From Actinomycetes bacterium (GTDB taxonomy: Bacteria; Actinomycetota; Acidimicrobiia; Acidimicrobiales; JAMCPL01), in NCBI GenBank assembly GCA_021846515.1, contig JAJZWU010000010.1:1-64000 (forward strand): 64,000 nucleotides of DNA. Reading direction: 5' to 3'. This document shows positions 53,437-64,000 of this stretch, in pieces (within the stretch, counting starts at the first letter, position 1; each line of letters opens with the position of its first letter). Both the position numbers and the translations under genes were made by a program. The notes beneath the pieces were generated by a model. It was not told the origin of the DNA. It saw nothing but the letters and a program-made list of their open reading frames with translations, and did not search any database.

Positions 53437-54861
53437 TTATATATCGTAGTAGAGATGGAACTCCCATGGATGCGGCCGTAGGCGTATGGCATCTACTTCA
53501 TTGGTTCTCTTGTAGTCAATCCAGACATCTATGAGGTCATCGGTGAATACCCCTCCCTCCTTGAGATATGCATTGTCAGACTCAAGTGCATCCAGAGCCT
53601 CTTCCAGCGAAGAGGGCACCTGTGGAACCTTGGCGATCTCTTCCGGTGAGAGTTCGTATAGATCCACGTCAAGCGGTGCTGGGGGTTCGATCTTGTTTTT
53701 TACACCGTCCAAGCCTGCCATGAGCATTGCAGAGAATGCTATGTATGGATTGCAGGATGGGTCGGGGCACCTGAACTCCACTCTCTTTGCCTTTGGCGAT
53801 GGGGAGTACATCGGAATACGGCATGCCGCAGACCTGTTTCGTTGCGAGTACACCAGATTGACTGGAGCCTCAAACCCAGGCACCAGTCTCTTGTAGGAGT
53901 TTGTGGTGGGGGCGGCAAATGCCAATATGGAAGCAGCGTGTTTCAGCAGACCTCCAATGTAGTGGCGGGCCATCTCGGAGATGCCGGCATATCCAGCCGG
54001 ATCCGAAAAGAGCGGCTTTCCATCTTTCCACAGTGACTGATGAGTATGCATACCTGATCCGTTATCCTGAAATAGTGGCTTTGGCATGAAGGTCGCGGTC
54101 ATCCCGTGTGCATGTGCAACCGATTTCACTACGTATTTGTAGAGCATGAGTTTGTCGGCTATATCAAGTAACGGGCTGAACCGCATGTCAATCTCTGCCT
54201 GGCCAGCGGTAGCAACTTCATGGTGCTGCACCTCTATGTTTATGCCGAGCCTCTCCATGATGAGAATCATTTCTGATCGAATGTCTTGTAGGTGATCCAT
54301 TGGAGGGACGGGGAAATACCCTTCCTTGTACCTTGGCTTGTAACCCAGATTGGGACCCTCGTCTTTGCCGGAGTTCCATATCCCCTCCTCGGAGTCGACC
54401 GAGTAGTATGCACTGTGGGCATCTTGGTGAAACCTTACATCTGAGAATATGAAGAACTCTGCTTCGGGACCGAAGTACGCCGTATCGGCCAGACCTGTCT
54501 CCGCCAGGTAGGCTTCAGCTTTTTTGGCAACATACCTGGGATCACGCGAATACGACTCTCCGGTGATGGGATCTTTTACAAAACAGTTTATATTGAGGGT
54601 ACGGTGCTGGCGGAATGGGTCTACAATGGCGGTGTCGGGATCCGGAATAAGCAACATATCGGATTCTTCGATTGATTGGAAACCGCGTATGGACGAGCCG
54701 TCAAAGCCGAATCCCTCCTCGAAAGCTGACTCCGTCAACTCGTGAGCAGGGACTGAGAAATGCTGCATCAGCCCTGGGAGGTCACAGAAGCGTAGATCCA
54801 CGACCTCTATGCCCATGTCAGATACTTGTCTTATTACTTCGTTCGGTGTTTTGTTGCTCAT
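53437..54861 (-). CDS. glnA: Glutamine synthetase, type I
   Basis: A 474-residue main glutamine synthetase, making glutamine from glutamate, ammonia and ATP. Conserved parts are [64 protein letters not shown] and [12 protein letters not shown]. Tyr402 in [10 protein letters not shown] sits in the adenylylation loop, so activity is probably adjusted by ATase. Ribosome site AAAAGGAG precedes the ATG, with TATAGT further upstream. It follows glnB after 94 bases on the same strand and may be read both from its own promoter and from amtB. Confidence 0.97.
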   Translation of the reverse strand: MSNKTPNEVIRQVSDMGIEVVDLRFCDLPGLMQHFSVPAHELTESAFEEGFGFDGSSIRGFQSIEESDMLLIPDPDTAIVDPFRQHRTLNINCFVKDPITGESYSRDPRYVAKKAEAYLAETGLADTAYFGPEAEFFIFSDVRFHQDAHSAYYSVDSEEGIWNSGKDEGPNLGYKPRYKEGYFPVPPMDHLQDIRSEMILIMERLGINIEVQHHEVATAGQAEIDMRFSPLLDIADKLMLYKYVVKSVAHAHGMTATFMPKPLFQDNGSGMHTHQSLWKDGKPLFSDPAGYAGISEMARHYIGGLLKHAASILAFAAPTTNSYKRLVPGFEAPVNLVYSQRNRSAACRIPMYSPSPKAKRVEFRCPDPSCNPYIAFSAMLMAGLDGVKNKIEPPAPLDVDLYELSPEEIAKVPQVPSSLEEALDALESDNAYLKEGGVFTDDLIDVWIDYKRTNEVDAIRLRPHPWEFHLYYDI

Positions 54862-54955
54862 TTATTCTCCTTTTTGTCTTTCACTATACTTGATTGGGGC
54901 ACATCTGGCTAAATTATCTCCGATTAAGTTCAGGCAGTAAATTAGATATATCGTA

Positions 54956-56643
<1,688 letters not shown>

Positions 56644-56824
56644 TCTACTCCTTTCGGGTTATTTAATTTTTACATAATTCATTTACACAAGCTGTACATG
56701 AGCGGCTAACTGAGTAGCCTCTGCATTGTACAGACACGGTCATTTTAGTTACTGAATGCTTCTAGAATGCTACGGGAGTGTGAACGTCTTGTTACAGCAC
56801 TATCAAAGCCATAACAACGACTAC

Positions 56825-59362
56825 CTATCGTTTACCTGTCAACTGCTGTCGACGCAGGTCGGCTATGAGGAGTATTGCTATAAGCAATATCCCTACCGCT
56901 GCAGCCATGAGTCCATCATAGAATGAGCCGGGCTGGTAGCTGAGCGTGATTGTGCTAGCTCCCCTTGGGGCGGCTACAGTTAGAAATACATCATCTGTGG
57001 TCTTTGCATGTACCGGTTCTCCATTCACCGTGGCATGCCAGCCGGGTAGTGCAGATATTCTGGCAATTAGCTTACCCGGCTTCGATGCGTAGGTATCTAC
57101 GGTAACTTGGTTGTTTCCCTGCCAACGTACTGATCTTACGCTGCCTGTAGTAAGGGTGAATCTATGTACTCCGGCGACCCTTATGATCTCAAAACCGGGA
57201 CCCTTGGCTACCAGCGTTAACCCTGCTTTCAGCGGCTCCTTCATGACCTGAAGCGCACCGGGGAAATAGGTGGAGACGCAAAGATAGCGTATACCGTAGA
57301 ACCGGGCAAGTGCTGGATCCGCTATAGTAGGAATGAATATGTTATCAGGGCCTACTATCTCTTTTGGAACAAGTTCTTTTTCCGGTATACTGGCTTCATG
57401 AGCCCAAGAATCAAAGTATGCCTTTGGCAGCATTGGATCTCTGGCAGCAAATAGATTCACACCATAAGCGATATTTGATTCAGGGACGAATCCCGTGTAG
57501 GACGGTATGGTAGATACATTTTTGGCTAATGCAGCGTCGTAGTGCGATCCGGTAGTCAGATCGTACAGGGGAGGTCCCGCTCCCAGGATGCTGCGCCCTA
57601 CCGTCTTTTCAGCCAGTGTTGTATTGGAATCTTGAGGATAGAATGAGCGCCCAAATGTATCAGCTTGCGATATTGGTGGAATAAGCAGTACGGCTTCTGT
57701 GGCGAGAATCACTATGGCCAGGGTGGTTATTGCTAATTTTAAATTAGGTACCTGAGGCTCGCTGTAGTGTGTGTAGAGCCAGTATGCAATTATTGCTACC
57801 AATACTGCCAGGTAGCCTGCTATAGCCTGTTCTATGGATGTTGTCCTGATCATGCGATACCTTGGCGACAAAGTACTGCTATTGCTTATCGCGAACAGCA
57901 CTCCAAGCACAATACCGACCAACGCTGCAATTGCAAAAAAGATGTACCTATCTTTATTCTCTGAGCGTAATAATTGAGTAAGCCCAAGCACTGCCAGCAT
58001 GACAAGGATGAAATCAAGCGACATCAGTAGCCTGGTGAATCCGATAATCCTTGCATGGGGAATGGCAGATATAAGTTTTTGTACAGGGCCAAAATCAAAT
58101 ATCGTAAAGAAATCTATTATTGCCGTTATCGCCAGTCCCCTTACAAGTGGTCTCCCCCAGAGCCTTATCGTACCGTAGATGGCAAGTAAGATGATTACCG
58201 GCCCGACACAGGAGCTCAACTCGTAGAATGAAAATGGGCCGAACCAACTGGCTCCGGCAGGATAGTGTCCTATGGCTGCAGATGTCCCGAAGTAGCGAGG
58301 TGCGATTAGATCAAAAATTGCAGATAATGGCAGTCCGCTATAGGGTTGTCTAAATCCCTGCGTTGCCCTTGTGCTGAGTGGTATCAGCTGTAACCCTGTA
58401 AGCAATAGGGGAGCCGAGAGGAGAACCCCCAATATCGTAGAGATGGCTACTCTAAGTGCAGTTCGCGAGATGCTTTGAATATCTTTACGATATGACCATG
58501 CCGCGACAGCGCAGGTTACCATAATGGTTATTGTTATGAAGAGATAGGATTCTGGGTGGCCGGCATATACTGCAAATGCAATAACTACACCCAGCGCCAC
58601 AATCAGCCTATTTGGCCTGTCGCTTCTGTGTAGAAGTATAACTAATGCCACTATCCACCCAAGCCAGGCATTGACCTCCCCCTGAGGCCACCCGGCCCAG
58701 TTACCTATCGAACCCGACATCTCGAATGCCACAGCACCTGCGATACTTATGGCGGGAGGTACTCCCATAACTCTTGCGGCAACGTAAGCTCCCGTACCTG
58801 CTATAAACATCGTCGTAAAGACGCTAACCAGGTAGGCGTTTTTAAGCGGAAAGAGGTAAGCGACCAGATGGGGCAGCGACAGTACCGCCGATTGGAAGTT
58901 GCCGAACTGAGCCATGCCCAAGAGGGTATATGGGTTCCAGAGGGGAAATACACCATGGTGAATAGACTGCCAGTCGAAGGTCATCCATGGAACCATCTGG
59001 CTGGCTTGATCAAATGATGCTTTATTGTGGACATGATTGAATAGCCCGTGAGTGACCGGCCAGATGTTCATTATGTCCAGAGAACCCAGTACAAACCCCC
59101 TCGATAGTGCCGGGTAGAAAACAATGGCGGTTATTACCGCGATCACTCCAATTCCAACGATATCGCTACGTGATATATGGTGCTGTATCTTATTTGGATA
59201 TGGGATGCCTTGCCATGTTTTAGTGTGGCTGCGTGCCTCAGCGGGAATGTGCTCCGTAGTGATATGCCGTGGTAACGTGCCGTAATATGGTGGGGAGGTG
59301 TGTTGTGCTGTAGTAGTGCGGCGTGCAGCGTGCCTTGGCCTTTTTTTCACCGGCTCTCTCAT
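56825..59362 (-). CDS. YfhO-like multi-pass membrane protein, second copy
   Basis: An 845-residue relative of the protein at 24517-27927. The first 80 residues are basic and cytoplasmic. Twelve to thirteen hydrophobic helices follow, with the family landmarks VPWMTFDWQSIHHGVFPLWNPYTLLG and AAVLSLPHLVAYLFPL-like helices. The extracytoplasmic C-terminus ends in ALPGWHATVNGEPV..DVFLTVAAPRGASTITLSYQPG, matching the first copy's block, then a last helix and a basic tail. The Ser/Thr-rich insertions of the first copy are absent. An envelope glycosylation role is inferred from the family. TAAAAT ends 6 bases before the ATG, so it may be leaderless. Confidence 0.82.
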   Translation of the reverse strand: MREPVKKRPRHAARRTTTAQHTSPPYYGTLPRHITTEHIPAEARSHTKTWQGIPYPNKIQHHISRSDIVGIGVIAVITAIVFYPALSRGFVLGSLDIMNIWPVTHGLFNHVHNKASFDQASQMVPWMTFDWQSIHHGVFPLWNPYTLLGMAQFGNFQSAVLSLPHLVAYLFPLKNAYLVSVFTTMFIAGTGAYVAARVMGVPPAISIAGAVAFEMSGSIGNWAGWPQGEVNAWLGWIVALVILLHRSDRPNRLIVALGVVIAFAVYAGHPESYLFITITIMVTCAVAAWSYRKDIQSISRTALRVAISTILGVLLSAPLLLTGLQLIPLSTRATQGFRQPYSGLPLSAIFDLIAPRYFGTSAAIGHYPAGASWFGPFSFYELSSCVGPVIILLAIYGTIRLWGRPLVRGLAITAIIDFFTIFDFGPVQKLISAIPHARIIGFTRLLMSLDFILVMLAVLGLTQLLRSENKDRYIFFAIAALVGIVLGVLFAISNSSTLSPRYRMIRTTSIEQAIAGYLAVLVAIIAYWLYTHYSEPQVPNLKLAITTLAIVILATEAVLLIPPISQADTFGRSFYPQDSNTTLAEKTVGRSILGAGPPLYDLTTGSHYDAALAKNVSTIPSYTGFVPESNIAYGVNLFAARDPMLPKAYFDSWAHEASIPEKELVPKEIVGPDNIFIPTIADPALARFYGIRYLCVSTYFPGALQVMKEPLKAGLTLVAKGPGFEIIRVAGVHRFTLTTGSVRSVRWQGNNQVTVDTYASKPGKLIARISALPGWHATVNGEPVHAKTTDDVFLTVAAPRGASTITLSYQPGSFYDGLMAAAVGILLIAILLIADLRRQQLTGKR

Positions 59363-59446
59363 GGAGGTATTTTACCTGATATAGAGTTCTTAGCGGTGAC
59401 TTGATTGTGATAGTTATCGTGGGTCAATCATGGTAGCTTATATTAC

Positions 59447-60802
59447 ATGTCCATCTCATCCAAGACTCCGTTCAGTATCTCATCTCTATATGCTGAATTG
59501 AATAGCGTCATATCCAGTGCTTTTCCTCGCAGTAGAGAATTATGGGTAAAGGGAGAGATACAAAAAGTCAGTGATTACTTTCATAAGAGTGGGCACTGCT
59601 ATATAGATCTGGTTGATCCCGATTACCCCGATCCCGCCAAGGCTCCGGTACTTAGAGTCAAATGTTGGAAGCAGACTTGGTCGGTAGTGCGTTCACGGCT
59701 TTCCCAGGAGGGAATAGAGCTGGCAGACGGAATGAATGTGATAATAAGTGGTTATATAGACTTTTATCAGGTTAAAGGTGAGGTTAGCCTGATTCTTGAG
59801 AACGTGGACCTGGAGTCTCTGCTTGGCAGGCTTGCACTCGAGCGTAAACGTCTTATTGAGGCTCTCTCCAAAGAGGGTCTCATGGATTTGAATAAGTCTC
59901 TTCCAATTCCTCCCGTACCTCTAAAGGTGGGCTTGGTCGCCAGTCCCGGCACAGAGGGGTATTCGGATTTCATCGGGCAACTCACGAATTCCGGCTATGG
60001 CTTTCATATAGTGGTGGTTCCTGCTCAGGTACAGGGTAGCCTTGCAGCGAGGTCAATTGTTGCTGGACTGGATACTTTGGCAGGCTACGAACTGGATGTT
60101 GCAGTGATCGTGCGAGGTGGTGGCTCGAAGGCGGATCTACTTACTTTTGATGATGCTTCGGTTGCCAGACGGGTTGCTACAATGCCTATACCTGTTTTGG
60201 CTGGGATAGGCCACACAGGAGATGAGTCGATCGTCGACCTGGTAGCCAACTCTTCGTTTATTACTCCGACCAGTTGCGGAAGGTGGCTGGTGGAGGCAGT
60301 CGATACCTATATGGAGTATATGCAAAGTTCGGCAGAGAGGATTTCCTCTCTGGCGATGGAATCGATTACCTATGCGGAAAACTACTTTGCTACCCTTTCC
60401 GGTAAAATTGCTACTGGAGGAAGCAGAGTCCTGGACAACCAGTCCAGAATAATAACAGGACTTGCAAACAAGTTGACATCTCAGACGCTTGTCCACCTGG
60501 TTCGGGAGAGAGAAATGCTTAAGCACATTGGCAGGCAGTTGTCTGATTCAGCGACGAGGGCAATATCTTTCGACGCAACCACCCTGGAGAATGCCAGGCG
60601 TTTGGTTTTGGCTTATGACCCTATCCACCAAATCAAGCGAGGATATAGCATTACATGGGTAGTAGATGGAGAAGGCAAACGGATTATCCGTTCAGTACGG
60701 GATACCAGTCTGGGAGATACTATAATTACCAGACTTGGTGACGGGGATATCCAGTCTGAAGTCTCATCGCTCAATCAAGCTTCATCGTCTAACGATAGTT
60801 GA
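59447..60802 (+). CDS. xseA: Exodeoxyribonuclease VII large subunit
   Basis: A 451-residue catalytic subunit of exonuclease VII, which degrades single-stranded DNA. An N-terminal OB-fold (ELWVKGEIQKVSDYFHKSGHCYIDLVD..) is followed by the catalytic core with KVGLVASPGTEGYSDFIGQL, VPAQVQG, VIVRGGGSKADLLTFDD and IPVLAGIGHTGDESIVDLVAN, then a helical C-terminal region that assembles with XseB. xseB follows after 51 bases. A ribosome site is not evident. Confidence 0.95.
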   Translation: MSISSKTPFSISSLYAELNSVISSAFPRSRELWVKGEIQKVSDYFHKSGHCYIDLVDPDYPDPAKAPVLRVKCWKQTWSVVRSRLSQEGIELADGMNVIISGYIDFYQVKGEVSLILENVDLESLLGRLALERKRLIEALSKEGLMDLNKSLPIPPVPLKVGLVASPGTEGYSDFIGQLTNSGYGFHIVVVPAQVQGSLAARSIVAGLDTLAGYELDVAVIVRGGGSKADLLTFDDASVARRVATMPIPVLAGIGHTGDESIVDLVANSSFITPTSCGRWLVEAVDTYMEYMQSSAERISSLAMESITYAENYFATLSGKIATGGSRVLDNQSRIITGLANKLTSQTLVHLVREREMLKHIGRQLSDSATRAISFDATTLENARRLVLAYDPIHQIKRGYSITWVVDGEGKRIIRSVRDTSLGDTIITRLGDGDIQSEVSSLNQASSSNDS

Positions 60803-60853
60803 TCATTTAGTGGAATGCCATCACGTAGTGAAGATAAGTAGTAGACTGTTCAC

Positions 60854-61174
60854 GTGCCGGAAGTAGATAAACTGACCTATAGAGAAGCGATAGACGAGCT
60901 AAATGCAATCTTGTCGTACATGGAACAGTCTGATGTGGACATAGATGAGTTGGTTCCAAAATTAGAGCGCGCCACCGCTATAATTGCAGAGATAGACAAG
61001 AGGATCAAGACGAGCAAGGCACGCGTCGAAGAGATCGTTCCCAGGCTAAATAACCTTGCAGCAGGGGAAAGTCCTACAGAGGAGGATGAACTATTCGAGT
61101 TTGAGGAAGAACCATACGAGTTCAATGGACAGCTAATCGACCAAGACATTGACCAAGATGAAGAGCCATTCTAG
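60854..61174 (+). CDS. xseB: Exodeoxyribonuclease VII small subunit
   Basis: A 106-residue helical subunit. TYREAIDELNAILSYMEQSDVDIDELVPKLERATAII is the conserved pair of helices that packs on XseA. The C-terminal 40 residues are strongly acidic and longer than in most XseB proteins. The GTG start at 60854 has TAGACT 6 bases upstream, so a second promoter inside the operon is possible. The end overlaps the ACT-domain gene by 17 bases. Confidence 0.93.
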   Translation: MPEVDKLTYREAIDELNAILSYMEQSDVDIDELVPKLERATAIIAEIDKRIKTSKARVEEIVPRLNNLAAGESPTEEDELFEFEEEPYEFNGQLIDQDIDQDEEPF

Positions 61175-61706
61175 AGTTCTTCTTTCGATTGCCGGCTTGG
61201 ATCAGCCGGGAATAGTCACCTCAGTTACCGATGCCCTAGCCAAAGAGGGCTGGAACCTGGAAGACGCTACGATGAGTATCTTACGAGGATACTTTAGTAT
61301 CATGGTGATGGTAGCGGTTGGTAGTGATGTTACTCCACAACAGGTAATCTCGGCGCTCGATCATGCACGGCAAAAATATGCACTGCAGGTAGAGGCGACC
61401 AGCTGCCTGGATAGTATCGAAAAAGATACTACCGAGCTCTTACCGTGGTCTATATTCGTACATGGTTCTGATCGTCCGGGTATCGTACATGCCGTTGCGG
61501 CTGAGATTTTCAAAGTGGGGGGAAACATTGTGGATCTCGTAGCCAGGCCGGGTGGCCGGAGGGGGGATTCTGTATATATCATGACCATCAGGGCAATGAT
61601 ACCTTCCGGTAAGCCTTCGGATATGTTCCATGACAACCTGTCTCGCTTAGCCGTACAAGAGGGGATTGATTGTTCGGCTAGGCTGGACTCAGCATTCATT
61701 CTATGA
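61158..61706 (+). CDS. Tandem ACT-domain protein (GcvR-like)
   Basis: A 182-residue protein made of two ACT domains. Both begin with a ligand-site loop: IAGLDQPGIVTSVTDALAKEGWNLEDATMS (about 10-40) and VHGSDRPGIVHAVAAEIFKVGGNIVDLVARPGG (about 105-138). This is the layout of GcvR-type regulators that bind amino acids such as glycine. No DNA-binding domain is present. The target is unknown. ATG 61158 is chosen; TTG 61149 is possible. It overlaps xseB and is followed 4 bases later by def, so these genes share an operon. Confidence 0.82.
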   Translation: MKSHSRVLLSIAGLDQPGIVTSVTDALAKEGWNLEDATMSILRGYFSIMVMVAVGSDVTPQQVISALDHARQKYALQVEATSCLDSIEKDTTELLPWSIFVHGSDRPGIVHAVAAEIFKVGGNIVDLVARPGGRRGDSVYIMTIRAMIPSGKPSDMFHDNLSRLAVQEGIDCSARLDSAFIL

Positions 61707-61710
61707 GGCT

Positions 61711-62208
61711 ATGGCGCTTCGAAATGTTATAACGGTTCCACATCCGTTGCTTGGCAGGGTGGCTGATGACGTAGGGTCGGTATTGCGGGAATTGGCTGAT
61801 GATCTTGTCGATACTATGTACGGGTCTCCCGCATGTGTAGGCCTGGCTGCTCCACAAATTGCAGTAAGTCAACGAGCTTTTGTAGTAGATGTGAGTAAGC
61901 ATCGTGCAATGGCCGGGAAGTTTTCAAATGGCCTGATTGTTCTCTTTGATCCCGTAATTACCTGTACTGGTAATCGAGAGGTTGCCCGTGAGGGCTGTAT
62001 GAGTGTACCTGACTTTACCTGTGACGTGGAGCGATATACAAACATATCCTTGACAGGTATCGGCTTGGACGGAGAGAAGTGCCATATAGAAGCAGAGGGG
62101 TTTGAAGCCAGGGCAATACAGCACGAGGTGGATCATCTGGACGGGCTGCTCATACTCGATCGGGTAACCGGTCCTCACGGGGTATTTCAGCGAAAGGTAT
62201 ACAAGTAG
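61711..62208 (+). CDS. def: Peptide deformylase
   Basis: A 165-residue metalloenzyme that removes the formyl group from nascent proteins. All three motifs are intact: VGLAAPQ (about 42-48), EGCMS (about 94-98) and QHEVDHLDG (about 135-143), giving the Cys and two His metal ligands and the catalytic Glu. The start at ATG 61711 (MALRNVITVPHPLL) is favoured because the family normally begins just before the HP-x-L motif; GAGG lies shortly upstream. Confidence 0.96.
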   Translation: MALRNVITVPHPLLGRVADDVGSVLRELADDLVDTMYGSPACVGLAAPQIAVSQRAFVVDVSKHRAMAGKFSNGLIVLFDPVITCTGNREVAREGCMSVPDFTCDVERYTNISLTGIGLDGEKCHIEAEGFEARAIQHEVDHLDGLLILDRVTGPHGVFQRKVYK

Positions 62209-62366
62209 TACATAGGCTTGTTGGTGGCGGGGGAACCCGTCTGGATTTGTGTAAGTAAGGTATGTCTAGCTGGCGGCGCTATGGTCGTGTGCGACCCAAT
62301 GCTATAAGTGATACAGCCTTGGCTTATTCTATATATGAGATATGAGCACCGAAAGGAGATGATTTT

Positions 62367-62945
62367 GTGGAACTTGATTTTGACAGTCCGGAAAGTCCGG
62401 AGGTAGAGATACGATACAGTGCCAGGCGGAGAAAGACTGCCAGTGCTGTATGGCGGGACGGGAAAGTGGTGGTCTCCCTACCTGCTACACTGCCTGATTC
62501 TGAACGTTCCGAGGTCGTTAATGGACTCGTTCAAAGTGTCATGCGCAAACGTAGGATTATGTCTTCTTGTTCAAACGAAGCATTGGAGTTGCGCGCCAGG
62601 CAACTGGCCGATCTATATACGGATGGAGTATACGCCGACTCGGTACGTTGGGTAACCAACCAGAATACTCGTTGGGGGTCATGCACTCCCCGTAATGGTG
62701 AGATCAGGATTTCAGATAGATTACAGCCGGTTCCGCCATGGGTCATGGATGCCGTACTTGTACATGAGCTTGCCCATCTGCTGGAGCCCAATCACAGCTT
62801 CCGTTTTCATGCTATTGCCAATTGTTATCCCCGTATGGAGGAAGCTATGACCTTTTTATCCGGTTTTAGCCTTGGAATGGCCAATGTCGGCCACAAGCAG
62901 GGAGATTCCATGCCATCTTTCTTCCCCGATGGCTTGCCTGGTTGA
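62367..62945 (+). CDS. YgjP-like (DUF45) metallopeptidase
   Basis: A 192-residue protein with the M48-like zinc motif HELAHLLEPNHSFRFH near residues 132-147. Upstream are the family features IRYSARRRKTASAVWRDGKVVVSLPATLP, RWVTNQNTRWGSCTPRNGEIRIS and PPWVMDAVLVHEL. Substrate and role are unknown; some relatives are linked to restriction systems. The GTG start at 62367 follows AAAGGAG with a 9-base spacing. The spacer before it (62209-62366) has no gene. Confidence 0.88.
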   Translation: MELDFDSPESPEVEIRYSARRRKTASAVWRDGKVVVSLPATLPDSERSEVVNGLVQSVMRKRRIMSSCSNEALELRARQLADLYTDGVYADSVRWVTNQNTRWGSCTPRNGEIRISDRLQPVPPWVMDAVLVHELAHLLEPNHSFRFHAIANCYPRMEEAMTFLSGFSLGMANVGHKQGDSMPSFFPDGLPG

Positions 62946-62958
62946 GTCGTGAGGTCAT

Positions 62959-63200
62959 TTACTCCGATGACTGGTCAATATTTGACAGAGATTGAGCCAT
63001 ATTTTGCAATATATTGTGTAACGTATCACCTTCATATTCACCGGTAGCAAGACTCTTACTGATTTCATGCGCAAGCGTTACGGCATCCATCAATCTAAGT
63101 ACAACACCAGATGGTGAAATATTGAGGATTGCTGCAGCCTGTTTGGTGGATTCATCACGCTCAGGATAAAACGAGCCTGCACATATTCCACCGCAGGTGG
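62959..63200 (-). pseudogene. Remnant of antitoxin-like excisionase-type HTH protein
   Basis: A minus-strand frame of about 75 codons ends at a TAA at 62959-62961. It contains STKQAAAILNISPSGVVLRLMDA, which resembles the HTH of excisionase-like antitoxins (TxxEAAxLLxVSRPxxxxLL), followed by a helical stretch ending NIDQSSE. No start codon precedes the HTH after the upstream in-frame TAA, and the usual C-terminal half of the HTH wing is missing. I read it as a decayed gene. The partner toxin is not seen. Confidence 0.4.
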
Positions 63201-63383
63201 ATAAATTTTAGTCTGTCACTATTTGATGTATCCGGTTGGTTTACGGCCTCGACGTAGTTCCTACTACGCCTGGGCATGGCAATGTGCTTCACCACGCCCG
63301 TCCGCGGACTTCCAAGCAGCCTGGCTCATTTTCTCTTACTGGTCTACATCCAATCACCATCGCTATGTGGTAAAATCAATTGT
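63201..63383. other. Spacer before the Uma2 gene
   Basis: About 180 bases with no supported gene. A TAAAAT at 63371-63376 ends 7 bases before the Uma2 ATG. Short GC-rich words around 63240-63310 could be a decayed element but match nothing I recognise. Confidence 0.35.
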
Positions 63384-64000
63384 ATGGCAGTAACTACCGA
63401 AACAGCTACGGCGCCATCAATGCCAGTAGAGGCTACAACTGCGCCAGGGGCTATAGCACCAGAGACCGCACCGCCGGAGATGCCAAAACCTGGGAGGACA
63501 CCCAGACCTTTTACCACATCTGATCTTGATGCCATGGTAGATGACGGTTACAGGCGTGAGATCATAGAAGGGAGATTAATAGTGAGCCCATCACCAATAT
63601 CCGAACACCAGAAGGCAGCGGGTAGATTGTATTCTTTGCTCGACAGGTATTGCCCTAACGGCCTCAGTGTTCTCATTGCTCCCCTTGACTGGCATCCCCC
63701 TACCGGAGAGAGCCTGCAGCCCGATATCATGGTCATCCGTGAAGAGGACTACAACCCTAAAGGCTTCCAGATTGGCGCCCCACTTCTTGCAGTGGAAGTA
63801 CGCTCACCTTCTACTGCCATCTATGACGAAACCGAAAAACGTGCCCGTTACGAATCACTTGGAGTAATTGACTACTGGATGGTAGACCCCGCTACTCCAA
63901 GTATCGTCGCATTGCATCTGACAGATAGCCACTACGTAGAGGTAGGTAGAGTCACCGGAGATGATAGCTTAAAAGCAACCACCCCCTTCCCCGTTACTGT
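63384..64000 (+). CDS. Uma2-family (DUF820) putative endonuclease, 3' end cut by window
   Basis: An open frame of at least 205 codons that runs off the right edge. After a Pro/Ala/Thr-rich N-terminal 45 residues come the Uma2 landmarks of a PD-(D/E)xK nuclease fold: YRREIIEGRLIVSPSP, the metal Asp in LQPDIMVI, the Glu in LLAVEVRSPSTA and the Lys/Arg helix EKRARYESLGVIDYWMVDP. Uma2 proteins are common in cyanobacteria and actinobacteria, and their role is unknown. TAAAAT 7 bases upstream suggests a leaderless start. It is near a decayed antitoxin-like fragment. Confidence 0.88.
   Translation, partial: MAVTTETATAPSMPVEATTAPGAIAPETAPPEMPKPGRTPRPFTTSDLDAMVDDGYRREIIEGRLIVSPSPISEHQKAAGRLYSLLDRYCPNGLSVLIAPLDWHPPTGESLQPDIMVIREEDYNPKGFQIGAPLLAVEVRSPSTAIYDETEKRARYESLGVIDYWMVDPATPSIVALHLTDSHYVEVGRVTGDDSLKATTPFPVT

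Noticed and set aside
56644-56824. Possible GlnR box upstream of amtB
   Set aside because: TGTAAA occurs twice but 13 bases apart, not at the 11-base period expected of GlnR sites; kept only as a note.

Overview
The window looks like a chromosomal segment of an actinobacterium (Actinomycetota), perhaps of the Acidimicrobiia type; the placement is inferred from gene content. Pointers are an F420-dependent luciferase-like oxidoreductase, MurT and GatD activities, a rhodanese/ThiF protein, an orphan OmpR-type GlnR-like regulator beside a glutamine synthetase, a leucine leader-peptide attenuator and many apparently leaderless genes. Base composition is moderate by eye (not computed). Nearly all of the window is coding. 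I see no prophage, insertion sequence or CRISPR array.

Region 1 (1-17.9 kb): tRNA-Ala, an LRV-repeat protein, a secreted Ser/Gly-tailed protein, leuS, an F420-type oxidoreductase, a small membrane-anchored protein, a GH38 alpha-mannosidase-like enzyme, a rhodanese-ThiF/MoeB protein, methylmalonyl-CoA mutase large subunit, an M20 amidohydrolase, a biotin carboxylase/BCCP subunit and birA. The mutase, the biotinylated carboxylase and the biotin ligase fit propionyl-CoA/methylmalonyl-CoA metabolism.

Region 2 (17.9-32.3 kb): surface and envelope genes. These are a large subtilase-like protein with propeller repeats and a C-terminal membrane anchor, an internally duplicated membrane protein, a secreted-repeat lipoprotein with a small membrane partner, and a YfhO-like giant membrane protein overlapping a 2-hydroxyacid dehydrogenase gene that diverges from an FGGY sugar kinase. 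A DHA2-family exporter follows.

Region 3 (32.7-39.5 kb): tRNA-Gly, an FlK-like thioesterase, the tldD-tldE pair, an FmdB zinc ribbon, a CHAD protein, an unlisted 55-residue gene, and leuA behind a complete promoter, Leu-rich leader peptide and terminator.

Region 4 (39.6-44.7 kb): a minus-strand redox cluster. It encodes a CxxPCG cupredoxin lipoprotein, a Tat-exported four-cluster Fe-S protein, an NrfD-type membrane subunit, an Ig-like membrane protein, a one-helix peptide and a second cupredoxin fused to an N-terminal helical-repeat region. No molybdopterin catalytic subunit is present. This is the best candidate here for an undescribed respiratory complex, possibly a quinol:cupredoxin oxidoreductase.

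Region 5 (45.1-56.6 kb): rnpB, a histidine phosphatase, a coiled-coil zinc-ribbon protein, a lipoprotein, a single-chain MurT-GatD fusion, an SDR dehydrogenase, and a nitrogen block. The nitrogen block has a non-adenylylatable glutamine synthetase and a GlnR-like regulator facing glnA, PII and amtB.

Region 6 (56.8-64 kb): a second YfhO-like protein, xseA-xseB, an ACT-domain protein, def, a YgjP-like metalloprotease, a decayed antitoxin-like fragment and a Uma2-family nuclease cut by the right edge.
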